Source of the DNA: Amycolatopsis dendrobii
Lineage (GTDB): Bacteria > Actinomycetota > Actinomycetes > Mycobacteriales > Pseudonocardiaceae
Assembly: GCF_014145675.1 (NCBI RefSeq)
Contig: NZ_JACGZW010000002.1
Span: 186,001 to 250,000 of the forward strand
Direction of reading: 5' to 3'
Length of the DNA: 64,000 nucleotides
Shown here: positions 15,830 to 24,758 of the stretch, piece after piece
Layout: each line of letters begins with the position of its first letter
How positions within the stretch are numbered: position 1 is the stretch's first letter
Notes under the pieces: model-generated
The model's database searches: none
What the model was told of the DNA's origin: nothing
Seen by the model: only the letters and a program-made list of their open reading frames with translations
Translations under genes and position numbers: made by a program

Positions 15830-15858
15830 TTGACAAAGTAGGCTGCTCACCGCATAGT
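15830..15858 (+). promoter_or_regulatory. Sigma70-type promoter for the gene pair 15884/16502
   Basis: Perfect -35 TTGACA (15830-15835), 17-base spacer, -10 CATAGT (15853-15858). The predicted transcript starts near 15865, about 20 bases before ATG 15884. Confidence 0.6.
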
Positions 15859-15883
15859 TGATCTTGTTAAACAGGAATCAGCT

Positions 15884-16435
15884 ATGAAGCACGAAGGTGC
15901 CCCACCAGCAGCAACACCGGAACAACACGACGAACGGGAACGACTGAACTCGCCGTTCGATCTGGAGAAGATGGAACCGCGTCAGATCGCCGGACTTGTG
16001 AGCGCGTTGGCCCTGGCGGAAAAGACCCAATTTGAAAGAGAAGGGTCTCCATTAAGTGATGGGTCCGCTGAGCTTCATATGTACAACGAGCTCCTCGATG
16101 ACCTAATGGATGACCTGTCGAAGAATGGAGCGGACCTGTCGAACGCCCTCGATGTGTACCGCGAGATGGCGGTAGGCGAACTGGCATCGGAATATTCAAG
16201 GGGCCCTGCGGTCGAGATGGCCGTGGACCTACTACGCCGAAATACTGGTAATCCTGAAGTGAAAGCGCAGATCGTCGAAGGGATCGTGGCAATCCTTCAA
16301 AGTGAAGGTCTCGGGCAAGAAGTGGCAGTGGCGGACGGCGTCGTACCACGACTTGTTTGGGCCGACTGGCTCGACGAGTCGACAGCGCGGTACCTTGACA
16401 GCCATATCTCCAACGAAGATTTCCGCCGCTGGTGA
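15884..16435 (+). CDS. Hypothetical acidic protein preceding a STAND NTPase gene
   Basis: A 183-aa, mainly helical acidic protein (LEKMEPRQIAGLVSALALAEKTQ; LLDDLMDDLSKNGADLSNAL). It has a good upstream promoter and ATG 15884. No motif was recognised. The central repeats of leucines in helices resemble HEAT/TPR-type packing but are too short to classify. It is the only gene between the promoter and the large STAND NTPase 66 bases downstream, so the two may share a transcript and a function. Confidence 0.7.
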   Translation: MKHEGAPPAATPEQHDERERLNSPFDLEKMEPRQIAGLVSALALAEKTQFEREGSPLSDGSAELHMYNELLDDLMDDLSKNGADLSNALDVYREMAVGELASEYSRGPAVEMAVDLLRRNTGNPEVKAQIVEGIVAILQSEGLGQEVAVADGVVPRLVWADWLDESTARYLDSHISNEDFRRW

Positions 16436-16501
16436 CGAGGCTGACGACCGACGAGGCCGTGTCATCGCCAGGTCGGCCTCCCGGCTACGCGCGCCGGGGT
16501 C

Positions 16502-19500
16502 GTGCATACTGGCGCGGTGGAGGTTGACAGATCGTATGAGGTAGAGGACGTCAAGGCTGACCTGCAGTCGGTGGCTGAGCGGCTGGTACCTCGCGTGTTC
16601 GGCCTCCCTGCCCAGGACGGCTACAAGGCGTTAGGGCCGCTCGAACTGCGCGTATTGGGCAGAGTTGCCGAGGACAACTTCCTCGAGCCATGGAACCAGA
16701 ACCGCGCCCATGCGGTCGAGTTAACACTCCGGGCAGCGATCAACCAACTTGACGGCAACTTCCCGAGCGGTGGAAAGTGGAAGCCGGACAGGCGAGTAAC
16801 GAATCAGGAAGTGGCCCTGCGCTACTTCAATCTCGACGGTTCACCGAGTGGTCATCCAGCAGTCAAAGAAGTCGACATGGATGATGTCGCGTACGATGAT
16901 TTTGGCAGCAAGCATTATAACAAGGTGCTTCAGGCGCTAAAGGACGCGATTGGGTTCGACGGGGGTGGCTCAACGCTGAGGCGATATCTATCGCTATTGC
17001 GAGAATCGCTCGCGAAAATTATCGCCAACCCAGCCTTTCCGTTCACCTCGACGCCTGAGCGAGTGCAGACGGGCCGGATGCTGGTCGTCCGGTCGGTTCT
17101 CGCCGATGAGTATGTGCCCCGTTCAGATTACGAGCAGGCGATCCGACAGCTCCGGGACACTGGCGAGTCGTTTGTGTGGCTGTGGGGCGATGCTGGAACG
17201 GGCAAGAGCCGACTGGCGCTGGCAGCCAACCGCGACCTCATTGCTGAGCGTGATGTTCCCTTCTTCAAGCCACGGGACGAAAAAGAATTCCAAGACAGAG
17301 CTATACAGTTGCTCGTAGACATAGGTGCGAACCCTGCCGAGGTCAATTCGGCTACGTGGAAGGCCCTGTTTGTGAGCCGACTCAGCAATAGCAACCTGCC
17401 GCAGGTTCTTGTCTTCGATGACATGCCATATGACGACCTCGCGAAAACCCTCATGGCAGCGGCCCGCAGCTCGTCATCGTTCCTGATCTTCACCAGCCTC
17501 GAGCGTCCGCCGCAGAACGGCGGATATGACGGATACGACGGATACGACGGTCCCCTGCTCGAACTGTCCAATATGACGGCTGCAGAATCCGAGCAGATGA
17601 TTCGCTCCAGACTTCCCGGAGTCGAGGACGAGGACATCCGGCGTCTCATGATCGCCCTTAGAGGGCGTCCGTTGGCGATGGAGCACTCCTGTTCGTTCCT
17701 GCGCGCCACTGGCCGGCCGGTTGCAGAGTACTGTGCCGCGTTGTCGCAGCGGCCCGCGCACACACTGAGGCTAGCCGGCGGTGGGCGAGCCGAGCCGACG
17801 CTGACGAGGATCTATGAGTTAGCGCTCGACCGGCTTGTTGGTTCGCCTGAAGCACTTCGTGCCCTTGACTACATTCTGTTCACCGTGCCCGGCCTGGTGA
17901 CCGAGGACATGTTGAGGTTCCTCTGGGTAGACAGTATCGCGGTGGGGTCAGCCGAAGCGGCTGCGGAGGCGATGCGCTCGCTGAACAACCATGTGGCATC
18001 AGCACTCGCCGCGCACCGCTGGCCCGGCGCAACTCTGCAGAAGGCGGCGACACTGGTCTACCTCGACCCCGTCGCGGGGATAGAACGGGACGCGGGCCTT
18101 CGCGGGCTGGCTGACTTCGGGATCATTCGTTCCGAGGGTGGCCGCATCGTCATGCACCAACTCACCTTGGCGATCCTGCGCGAACTCCGCCGTGAGCAGG
18201 CTGCGGGCGTTTACAAACGAGTGCGTGACACGGTCGACGAACTGCTTACCGTCGACGAGTGGAAGCCGGACGAGCCGCTGATGGGCGACATAGTTCTGTG
18301 GGCACCCCACGTGGCGCGGGCTGTTACTGAGTTCGACGCCACGGATCCGGCGGTTTTACAATCGTTGTCTGCTGACGATGTGAAGCGCCTGGCAAGACTC
18401 GGCACGATGGTCGTCCGGGCGTACCGGCAAATCGGTGCCGCCGTCATGGAGGCCGTGAAATCGGTGAAGCACCTGTACGCCATCGTGGCGATTCGCGCAC
18501 TCTGGCAGGGATACGACAAGACCGAACGCGATCAGTTCGTGTCGCTGTTCTTCGAGTTCTACTCAGAGTTGATGACCACCGTCGTCATGGATGCCGGGTT
18601 CAGTCGCGACAACGACGGCGCATGGTTGCTCGGCGAGGTGTCGACCGAGCAACATCAGGAGGCGAATCGCATTCGGCTCCACTGTGATACCGAATGGGAG
18701 CTCTCATACCAGCTTGCCCACGTTGTGGACGGGATTAAGCCGTTCCCCAAGGAACAGGTGACGGCTGCGCTGGACGGCTATGACATTCCCCAGATGAAAG
18801 GCAGCGCCGAGAATGCGATGTCGCTGTCGCGTTTCCACTACGATCAGTGCCGGTGGACTGATGCCGTCGCGGCCCTGGAACACGCCTTCACCTGCTACAT
18901 CCGCATTGGCGGAGACATCGGTGCTGTCCGCGGCGCGATCGACGCCGCACGTCGACTGGCCCGCGTTCACCTGCGAGCGGGTCCAGGTGCGGATCACGCA
19001 GACCCGATGAGCCACCTGGCCCGGGCGGAGGAATGGCTGGATCAGGCGCACGAAGTGCGCGCACGGCGCTCTTTGATGACCGTCAACGACCAGCCCTCCC
19101 GCTTCTACCTGCACGACGCGCTCCTTGACGCCCAGCTGACCCAGGCGACCACCGAAGTCGCGCTCACCAGGCAACTCGCGGTCTGGGAGGATGATCCCGA
19201 CGAGGACACTGAGTTCTCGCTTGAGGATATGGCACAGTTCGCGACCCGGCCGTATCGCGACGCGAACGGGACTCTTAGTAGCTACTCCCGCTTGGAAGAG
19301 GCCGAGCAGGCATTCACTCAATTGCAGCGGATTCGCGGTCTCCGCTGGGTGCCCGAATTCCGAATGCACATCGTGAGGTTGTGCGTTCTGGCGCAAGACA
19401 CACGAACCATTGAGCTGCAGGTCGACAACCTCCAGGACTGGTTCGTCCGCGACAAGCTGAACTATCAATTAGACCTGCTGAATATTCAGCGGTTGACGCT

Positions 19501-19864
19501 GTCGACATTCGGTACTGCTGGCCTGTTCATGTACGGCGTCGAAGAATCGGTGTTCGACACAATGCGCCTCAGCGACCAGGCGAGGGAACAAATCCACGGT
19601 ATGCAAGATGTCCCCGTCGAGGTCAGTGATAGCTACTACACGGCTGCGGTGGCCATGCGCCGTCACCAAAACCGCTATTGGCATGCTCGCGGCCTGGCTG
19701 CGGCCATGATCATCGGAATGGTGACACGGCGCGAGAAAAGTTGGCGCGAACCGTTGTGGCGCGAATTCGTCGAAGCCGCCTCAGCGATCGGGCGAACCGA
19801 CTGGATAGTCAAGGTTCAGGGATTCGGCAAAACGAACAGCGGACTCTGGCTGCTCGGGTACTGA
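16502..19864 (+). CDS. STAND-family (NLR-like) NTPase with TPR-like C terminus
   Basis: A 1120-aa multidomain protein. Residues ~1-190 are an unrecognised N-terminal domain. Residues ~205-440 are a STAND/NB-ARC-like NTPase with Walker A GDAGTGKS (229-236), Walker B VLVFDDMP (302-309) and downstream sensor segments (FLIFTSLERP; LRGRPLAMEHSCSFL, the GxP-like motif of NB-ARC). Residues ~560-1110 are helical repeats suited to ligand sensing. Bacterial STAND proteins with this order (effector, NTPase, sensor) include the AVAST anti-phage proteins, which oligomerise on binding phage proteins. No nuclease, TIR or protease motif is evident in the N-terminal domain. GTG 16502 is uncertain; GTG 16517 is an alternative. 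Confidence 0.82.
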   Translation: MHTGAVEVDRSYEVEDVKADLQSVAERLVPRVFGLPAQDGYKALGPLELRVLGRVAEDNFLEPWNQNRAHAVELTLRAAINQLDGNFPSGGKWKPDRRVTNQEVALRYFNLDGSPSGHPAVKEVDMDDVAYDDFGSKHYNKVLQALKDAIGFDGGGSTLRRYLSLLRESLAKIIANPAFPFTSTPERVQTGRMLVVRSVLADEYVPRSDYEQAIRQLRDTGESFVWLWGDAGTGKSRLALAANRDLIAERDVPFFKPRDEKEFQDRAIQLLVDIGANPAEVNSATWKALFVSRLSNSNLPQVLVFDDMPYDDLAKTLMAAARSSSSFLIFTSLERPPQNGGYDGYDGYDGPLLELSNMTAAESEQMIRSRLPGVEDEDIRRLMIALRGRPLAMEHSCSFLRATGRPVAEYCAALSQRPAHTLRLAGGGRAEPTLTRIYELALDRLVGSPEALRALDYILFTVPGLVTEDMLRFLWVDSIAVGSAEAAAEAMRSLNNHVASALAAHRWPGATLQKAATLVYLDPVAGIERDAGLRGLADFGIIRSEGGRIVMHQLTLAILRELRREQAAGVYKRVRDTVDELLTVDEWKPDEPLMGDIVLWAPHVARAVTEFDATDPAVLQSLSADDVKRLARLGTMVVRAYRQIGAAVMEAVKSVKHLYAIVAIRALWQGYDKTERDQFVSLFFEFYSELMTTVVMDAGFSRDNDGAWLLGEVSTEQHQEANRIRLHCDTEWELSYQLAHVVDGIKPFPKEQVTAALDGYDIPQMKGSAENAMSLSRFHYDQCRWTDAVAALEHAFTCYIRIGGDIGAVRGAIDAARRLARVHLRAGPGADHADPMSHLARAEEWLDQAHEVRARRSLMTVNDQPSRFYLHDALLDAQLTQATTEVALTRQLAVWEDDPDEDTEFSLEDMAQFATRPYRDANGTLSSYSRLEEAEQAFTQLQRIRGLRWVPEFRMHIVRLCVLAQDTRTIELQVDNLQDWFVRDKLNYQLDLLNIQRLTLSTFGTAGLFMYGVEESVFDTMRLSDQAREQIHGMQDVPVEVSDSYYTAAVAMRRHQNRYWHARGLAAAMIIGMVTRREKSWREPLWREFVEAASAIGRTDWIVKVQGFGKTNSGLWLLGY

Positions 19865-20190
19865 TATGGCAGTTCGTGCTGATGCCAAGAGCCACGTTGC
19901 CATTCAACCAAGTTCCGCCCACCGTGGAAATGCTTCCCATGATGATAAGGGGCTTCGAGATGCTGTCGTCGTCGAGTGGATGTTGGTCCTCAGGCTGAGA
20001 CCGAGGGCATCCTCGCCCTCGCGCCCGACCTTCTTCGACCTCAAGGCTCCCACGTCGGTCTTCACACTGATGACTCAGCGAGGTTGAGGTGCTACCGGTC
20101 GTCAGAGTTAGATGTCCGCGCTTCGACGAGATGGGTAATGACCGGCGCATGGCCCTACCGGCGCCGACCTGTGGGGTCTGTTCCCTCGGA
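19865..20190. other. Gap between the STAND gene and lsr2
   Basis: Nothing recognisable on either strand. The STAND gene (plus) and the Lsr2 gene (minus) converge here, so it is a shared 3' region; no clear terminator stem was seen. Confidence 0.4.
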
Positions 20191-20646
20191 TTACTTGCCG
20201 ACAGTCTTCTTCCTCGGTGCACGCTTCCGCGCGGGCTTGGCAGGCGTCTCCGCGGCAGGTTCAAGTTCGACAACAGGCACGGCTGATTCACCGGCTTCGA
20301 ATGCTGCATAGACCTCGTTGGAGATTCGCCCACGATCGGAGATTTTGTAGCCATTGGCTTGCGCCCTGGCCCGCACTCGTTGGTTGCGCTCTCGGTTGGA
20401 GGCGGTTGCCGGCCCGTTGTGACTGCCGCCGGAGGTCGTCGACTGGCCGACCGCGGTCCGAATGCGCCGCCCGCCGACGCGTCGACCTGCGTCGATATAA
20501 CGCGCGAGCTGCTCGCGTAGCGTCTGGGCGTTCTCGTCCGACAAGTCGATCTCGTACGAGAGGCCGTCGAGCGCGAACGGCACCGTCTGCGTCGCGACCC
20601 CGCCGTCCAAGTCATCGACGATTTCTACAAGAACTTTCTGGGCCAT
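20191..20646 (-). CDS. lsr2: Lsr2-family nucleoid-associated xenogeneic silencer
   Basis: A 151-aa Lsr2 protein. The N-terminal dimerisation domain (MAQKVLVEIVDDLDGGVATQTVPFALDGLSYEIDLS; residues 1-60) and the C-terminal DNA-binding domain (RVRARAQANGYKISDRGRISNEVYAAF, residues ~100-125) with the minor-groove RGR hook are intact. Lsr2 binds AT-rich DNA and silences horizontally acquired genes in actinobacteria. Differences from typical Lsr2: Q-x-N replaces K-x-N before GYK, and a long basic tail (KPARKRAPRKKTVGK) is present. ATG 20646 has an AAAGG site. Being inside an accessory island, it may be an island-borne paralogue rather than the housekeeping copy. Confidence 0.93.
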   Translation of the reverse strand: MAQKVLVEIVDDLDGGVATQTVPFALDGLSYEIDLSDENAQTLREQLARYIDAGRRVGGRRIRTAVGQSTTSGGSHNGPATASNRERNQRVRARAQANGYKISDRGRISNEVYAAFEAGESAVPVVELEPAAETPAKPARKRAPRKKTVGK

Positions 20647-21020
20647 GAACGAACCTTTCGGCAAGGGGTGCGTGGCGCGGTGACACCTGGCAGCTGATGT
20701 GCGGCCAGCGTAGCGATGGGACACCGGTTTGGCGGCGGGCACTCCGCATGTCGACCCGCACTTTGCCGCTGCGCCCGTGTCGTACGTGCGCACGATGGGG
20801 AGAGGCGGCTGGATGCATCGTCGACTGAGTGTGCGGCTGCACCTGCCCACCGTCTCGGCATCCGTTGCCTGCAGTAGGTCTCCGCGGTCATTGGCCAACC
20901 GCCTGAAGGTGTACCTGGCTGCGATGCCCTACCTGAACAGGGTTCTCGCAAGCTGCCCGGCCTTGACCGGATTGAAGCAGGGCGTTGGGTGGCATCCGTG
21001 ATCTAACGGTGTGAGCAAAC
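20647..21020. other. Gene-free stretch upstream of lsr2
   Basis: Promoter region of lsr2 (minus) but no confident coding frame. A plus-strand 90-codon frame at 20729-21001 has arginine-rich antisense-like composition and no ribosome site. A plus-oriented terminator follows at 21021, implying some plus-strand transcript, perhaps a small RNA. Confidence 0.35.
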
Positions 21021-21065
21021 GAAGAAGCCCGGCACCCGATGATGCCGGGCTTCTTCGTGCTTTTT
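21021..21065 (+). terminator. Rho-independent terminator with no obvious gene
   Basis: Perfect 14-base stem (GAAGAAGCCCGGCA at 21021-21034 with its complement at 21043-21056), 8-base loop, and TTTTT at 21061-21065. Plus orientation, but no plus-strand gene lies immediately upstream. Confidence 0.85.
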
Positions 21066-21127
21066 ATGGGGCTAAGCTGTGCGTGCTCCAAGATGCTGGA
21101 TGCGTCATATTCCATCTCTTGTCGACC

Positions 21128-21156
21128 TTGATAAACGACGTAATTCGAGGTATATA
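21128..21156 (+). promoter_or_regulatory. Strong promoter giving a leaderless transcript
   Basis: TTGATA (21128-21133), 17-base spacer, TATATA (21151-21156). The expected start, near 21163, lies about 2 bases before the ATG at 21165. The AT-rich box is also a natural Lsr2 target. Confidence 0.7.
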
Positions 21157-21164
21157 TAAAATAT

Positions 21165-22031
21165 ATGCAGTATGAGCTATTGGCGAACCATCTTGATCCC
21201 ACCTTCGGGAATATCTACGACCTGGGGGTTCCTGGGAACGGTGCCCAAGGGTGGACCGCTGAGCTCAGGGCTGCAGCCAGCGAGTACCTGTCTGCTGGTC
21301 TGCCGTCTGACGTACTGCCTTGGCTGCAGGAGCTTTCGGCGATCGGCCCGGAGCATAGCGACGAGGGCTGGACGGACGAGCTTATTGATACCTATGATCC
21401 CGGTGAACTCGGCTGGCTGGTTCGTCGCGCCGCGGTTGCCGCAGTGCCGTCACTCGGGGAGCTGCTTGAAGGCAGGAGTGATTGGGGCGTGCCCGCGGAG
21501 GATATGAAGGCGGACGTGGCGACGTGGCTGGATGTGCACGCCACGCACGATCAACTCATGGAATTGGCTGACAGGGTCGGTTATGTGAAGGAAGCTTCGC
21601 CTAGCTCGGATTACGAGCTTCTCCCGGATGGATTCGATATCGCGGAGCAGGCGAGTCCACCTGAATTGCTCCGAGTATGGGAGAGTGTAACTGCGTCGGC
21701 CGTCACGGATTTGACTGACAGCGAGTGGGATATTCTTTGTTCCTGCTTTCCTCCGCGCCGAGGAGGAGGCAGGTACCGTACGTATGAACTGGAAGCCCGG
21801 CGACAGGCATTTGATGCGGTGCGCTTCAAAATGGCGAATAGCGTCCCGTGGTCTGCCGTGCCCTGGCGATACGGTAAGCCTCCGATGCCGTACTTTAACT
21901 TTCGGCGGTACGCGCGGGATGGCTTGTTTGAAAGCCTTGCTAAGTCTCTTCCGGTAGGCGAAGACACAAGGCGACTTTCGCAGTGGGTTAATTCGCTTGC
22001 GGATGGTGCAGCTGACGATACAAAATCTTAG
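21165..22031 (+). CDS. Protein with isolated IS5-type transposase N-terminal (DUF4096-like) domain
   Basis: A 288-aa protein. Residues ~180-262 (LTDSEWDILCSCFPPRRGGG, then MANSVPWSAVPWRYGK and FNFRRYARDGLFESLAKSLP) match the IS5-family transposase N-terminal domain pattern: L-x-D-x-x-W-x-x-L...P..GR; VPWxxxP; FxRWxxxGxxxxL. Unlike a transposase, no DDE catalytic domain follows; the protein ends about 25 residues later. The first ~180 residues are an unrelated acidic domain (DELIDTYDPGELGWLVRRAAVAAVP). It looks like a domesticated transposase DNA-binding domain fused to a new N terminus. It is expressed from a leaderless promoter, has lower GC than its neighbours, and lacks inverted repeats. 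Confidence 0.65.
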   Translation: MQYELLANHLDPTFGNIYDLGVPGNGAQGWTAELRAAASEYLSAGLPSDVLPWLQELSAIGPEHSDEGWTDELIDTYDPGELGWLVRRAAVAAVPSLGELLEGRSDWGVPAEDMKADVATWLDVHATHDQLMELADRVGYVKEASPSSDYELLPDGFDIAEQASPPELLRVWESVTASAVTDLTDSEWDILCSCFPPRRGGGRYRTYELEARRQAFDAVRFKMANSVPWSAVPWRYGKPPMPYFNFRRYARDGLFESLAKSLPVGEDTRRLSQWVNSLADGAADDTKS

Positions 22032-22450
22032 TACCTGAATTCGCCTTGCTGACGTCGCCGAAGGTGGGCGCGGAGACCATCGCGCCGTAGCGGTGCCTGG
22101 AGATTGAGGTGCGCTCCGTCAGTCCGTTTGTGCTCGGTGACCACCACGTGGCCCTCGGTCGATGCGACGCCCGGCACCGGCGAACTCTTCGCTGACGATG
22201 AGCACGTCCCCGTCCACGGTGTCGATCTGGCCGGTCCAGGTGCTGGCGAGTATCCGAGGCGATTGCGGGGCGGCGCGTGCCTGCGGGTGCGCCGCCGCGG
22301 TTCACCCGATTAGATCAACGATGGTGACGTTCCGGTTACTACGGACCGGCTGCCGTAACACATTGTCACAACTCTGCGAAGTGCTTGACGTTCACCAACA
22401 ACGCAGCTCCGGTCGACGGAGCGGTCTCTCGACTTCTGGAGTTATACGCG
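22032..22450. other. Stretch with probable eroded minus-strand coding sequence
   Basis: No intact gene. On the minus strand, two different frames give protein-like segments: STWTGQIDTVDGDVLIVSEEF around 22200 and EGHVVVTEHKRTDGAHLNLQ around 22110. This suggests a gene damaged by frameshifts. The 3' part (22320-22450) probably holds the promoter of the DUF4352 gene. Confidence 0.3.
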
Positions 22451-23173
22451 ATGAGCCATCCGTCCGAACGTCCCTCTGCCGAGGCACCGACCCCGACCCC
22501 GACGCCTATGCCGAAGCCAGCCAAGTTCGCGGCACTGGCCTGGACCGCGCTCATCCTCGGGATCGTCGGGGCGGTCGGTTCGCCGGTCATCTTCTTGAAC
22601 AACGTCACCGCGATCGCCGCCGGCGTCGGCTTCGTCCTCGGCGTCATCGCGCTCTTCGGCACGAAGAAGGTCCTGGCAGGGATCGGGGTGGCCCTGTGCG
22701 TCCTGGCGGTCGTATTCACGGTCGTCGCCCAGAACGCCGCGGTCGCCGATCTCAACGCCAAACTCGGCGCGCCTGCCGCAGACCACAATGCCACCGGCCA
22801 GACCTACGCGGTCGGGCAGACCCACCGCGGCACCGACGTCGACATCACGATCGCCGACCCCAAAGCATTCACCACCAGCGACAACGCGGCACCGAAGCAG
22901 AACGCCAAAGCCACCAGCTTCCAGGTCACCGTCGCGAACCACTCAGACAAGCCGTGGTCGGCGGCTATGCTGCTCATTCAGGCCACTGCAGGGAACGCCC
23001 CCGCCGATGAGGTTTACGACTCCGCAGCGGGCCTCGGCGGATCGCCCAGCCAGGAGATCCTTCCCGGCAAGAACCTCACCTTCCGCGTCGGCTTCGTGGA
23101 CGCGCCCGGCGACTTGACTATCCAAGTAGGCACTGTCGGCGATGACAAGGTGTACTTCGCGTACAAGCGATAG
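22451..23173 (+). CDS. Membrane-anchored DUF4352-type protein
   Basis: A 240-aa protein. ATG 22451 (MSHPSERPSAEAPTPTPTP) follows CTGGAG; the frame starting at 22385 adds an unlikely leader. After a Pro/Thr tail there are two or three transmembrane helices (residues ~28-50, 55-75 and 78-98) and then an extracellular immunoglobulin-like beta domain with the DUF4352 pattern: TYAVGQTHRGTDVDITIADPK, FQVTVANHSDKPW, and EILPGKNLTFRVGFVDAPG. Such proteins are common exported or surface proteins in actinomycetes; function unknown. Confidence 0.82.
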   Translation: MSHPSERPSAEAPTPTPTPMPKPAKFAALAWTALILGIVGAVGSPVIFLNNVTAIAAGVGFVLGVIALFGTKKVLAGIGVALCVLAVVFTVVAQNAAVADLNAKLGAPAADHNATGQTYAVGQTHRGTDVDITIADPKAFTTSDNAAPKQNAKATSFQVTVANHSDKPWSAAMLLIQATAGNAPADEVYDSAAGLGGSPSQEILPGKNLTFRVGFVDAPGDLTIQVGTVGDDKVYFAYKR

Positions 23174-23244
23174 CTCCCAGGTCGAGTCAGCGGGGATCGA
23201 CAGCGCCACTGATCAGATTCTGAAATTGTGGTCTTTTAGTGAGG

Positions 23245-24189
23245 TCAATCGTATTTATGGTGAAGTTCCCACATCATGTTCTGGGATTCCTCATCTACGG
23301 CCCGTTGACTCCTCCAGAACCCGCATACGAAACAGGTGCCGACGCCGATCCCTAGTCCAAAGTCATCGATGTGCGTTGGAATCAATGTTTCGTTATTGCA
23401 CACTGGGCAGCTTTGCAGGCCCCATTCAGCTGCACTTCTATGGGCATGAGCATCGGCGGCTTCGACGCGACGCGCGATCTCGTCGTCGCTGAGTAGCTCC
23501 AGGTAGTCGACGGCGTTGTCCCAGAGCCATAGGTCCCGAGCTTTGTCCTCGACGTAGCTCGCGTCCACCTCTAGGCCATCCAATCCCTGAAGCCGCGGGT
23601 GTTCGTCTAACGCAAGGAGCGCATCGAGGTGCCGTTGCTCGAGGGAGCCGGTTCTTGCCCGTCCATGTCGAACTGGGTGGACGATTTCGATCGCTTCTCG
23701 TAGGACTGCGACGTTGATCGTGACCGTGTCGGCGGGCACGATCTGCTCTTCCTGATTTTCGCCGAAGAAGAACGTGGTCGTAGGCGGGTCGTTTTCGCCA
23801 AGAGTTGACGCCGTCATCGTCACCACTTGCGGTTCTCCGTCGGAGTCCGATGAAAGCTGTATGTCGGTGACACGCACTTGCGTCGCCGCCGGTCTGTCTC
23901 CCGACACGGTGACCGTGTGGCTTTCAGCCTTCTCGACCAGAGTTTTCAAGAGCTCTGAAGCTGGTTTGACCCTGAGCGCACCTGGCGTGGAAGCCTTTCG
24001 TTCGACCGGCTGGAGCTCTGCATCTGGCCAGGCGGTCGCAACGATGACGGCGAGACCGTTGTTCAGGGCATGGTCGTAGAGGGCTTCCGCGCCCGCGGAA
24101 GTCAAGTCTTGGCGCAGTGCGAAGGCGCAGCGTGCGTATTCCCAGCCGCGTTGAACTGATATCGGTGCAGGCCCGGACGTCAATGTCAT
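23245..24189 (-). CDS. Hypothetical protein with C-terminal zinc ribbon
   Basis: A 314-aa protein starting at ATG 24189 (MTLTSGPAPISVQRGWEYAR). The C-terminal 60 residues contain CPVCNNE and CFVCGFW about 28 residues apart, a four-Cys zinc ribbon. The middle part has mixed beta and helical segments (TITINVAVLREAIEIVHPVRHGRAR). Not assigned to a family. It lies at the left boundary of the defence gene group, on the same strand as the GIY-YIG gene. The zinc ribbon suggests nucleic-acid or protein binding. Confidence 0.7.
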   Translation of the reverse strand: MTLTSGPAPISVQRGWEYARCAFALRQDLTSAGAEALYDHALNNGLAVIVATAWPDAELQPVERKASTPGALRVKPASELLKTLVEKAESHTVTVSGDRPAATQVRVTDIQLSSDSDGEPQVVTMTASTLGENDPPTTTFFFGENQEEQIVPADTVTINVAVLREAIEIVHPVRHGRARTGSLEQRHLDALLALDEHPRLQGLDGLEVDASYVEDKARDLWLWDNAVDYLELLSDDEIARRVEAADAHAHRSAAEWGLQSCPVCNNETLIPTHIDDFGLGIGVGTCFVCGFWRSQRAVDEESQNMMWELHHKYD

Positions 24190-24293
24190 CTCTGAAGTAT
24201 GGGCATCGATCCCTCATGATCGACAGCATGTTTGCTGAGACGAAACGTGCCTGCGAAGTTCCAACGAAGCTCAGAGAGGAGCGCCAAGCCTAC

Positions 24294-24758
24294 CTATCGC
24301 CTGCGGTTCCACAACCCACTGTGCGCCTGCAAAGTACCGATGATCGTCTGCTCGAGAGCGCGGGCAGCAAGTTCGTCGGCCGTGACAGACCAGCAGAGGT
24401 GCAGGTCGGCATGTTCGAGAGCTAATTTGCCCCACTGCGCAGCTCGTTTCGGCCGGCCGGCCTCGGCTTCGGCCAGACGCATACGTAACCATGCGGGATC
24501 CGCGAGAGCACGGTCGAATGCAGCTTCACCGAGGCCGCTGGCGATCGCCTTCCCGCTGGCATACCGGGTGAGGCGTCCACGGATGCCAGCGCCGCTCCGC
24601 TCGCCGGCCATCCCCACGTAGACGAGTTCGCCGTCCGCGCCCTCGCGGGCGAGATAGACGCCTGGCAGGCGAGGTGCCGTCTCGCGTGCCGCGGCGAACG
24701 GCACCCAGGGCGACCAGTCTGCAAGCGCTCTTAGGACCTCGAGCGTGGACTTCGACAT
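24294..24758 (-). CDS. GIY-YIG nuclease-domain protein
   Basis: A 154-aa protein from ATG 24758 (MSKSTLEVLRALADW); the eight upstream codons lack a ribosome site. The GIY-YIG fold is recognisable: PGVYLAREG and LVYVGMAG are the two tyrosine strands, RGRLTRYAS carries the catalytic Arg region, and ALEQTIIGTL near the end supplies the metal-binding Glu. Single-domain GIY-YIG proteins of this size occur in mobile and defence loci and can be structure-specific DNA nucleases. It is divergent from the DUF4268 gene 113 bases away. Confidence 0.75.
   Translation of the reverse strand: MSKSTLEVLRALADWSPWVPFAAARETAPRLPGVYLAREGADGELVYVGMAGERSGAGIRGRLTRYASGKAIASGLGEAAFDRALADPAWLRMRLAEAEAGRPKRAAQWGKLALEHADLHLCWSVTADELAARALEQTIIGTLQAHSGLWNRRR

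Noticed and set aside
17521..17550. Short tandem repeat coding GYDGYDGYDG
   Set aside because: Three 9-base units inside the STAND gene; a minor in-frame repeat, not a CRISPR or regulatory array.
21165..22031. Complete insertion sequence
   Set aside because: No terminal inverted repeats, target duplications or DDE catalytic domain around the transposase-like domain.
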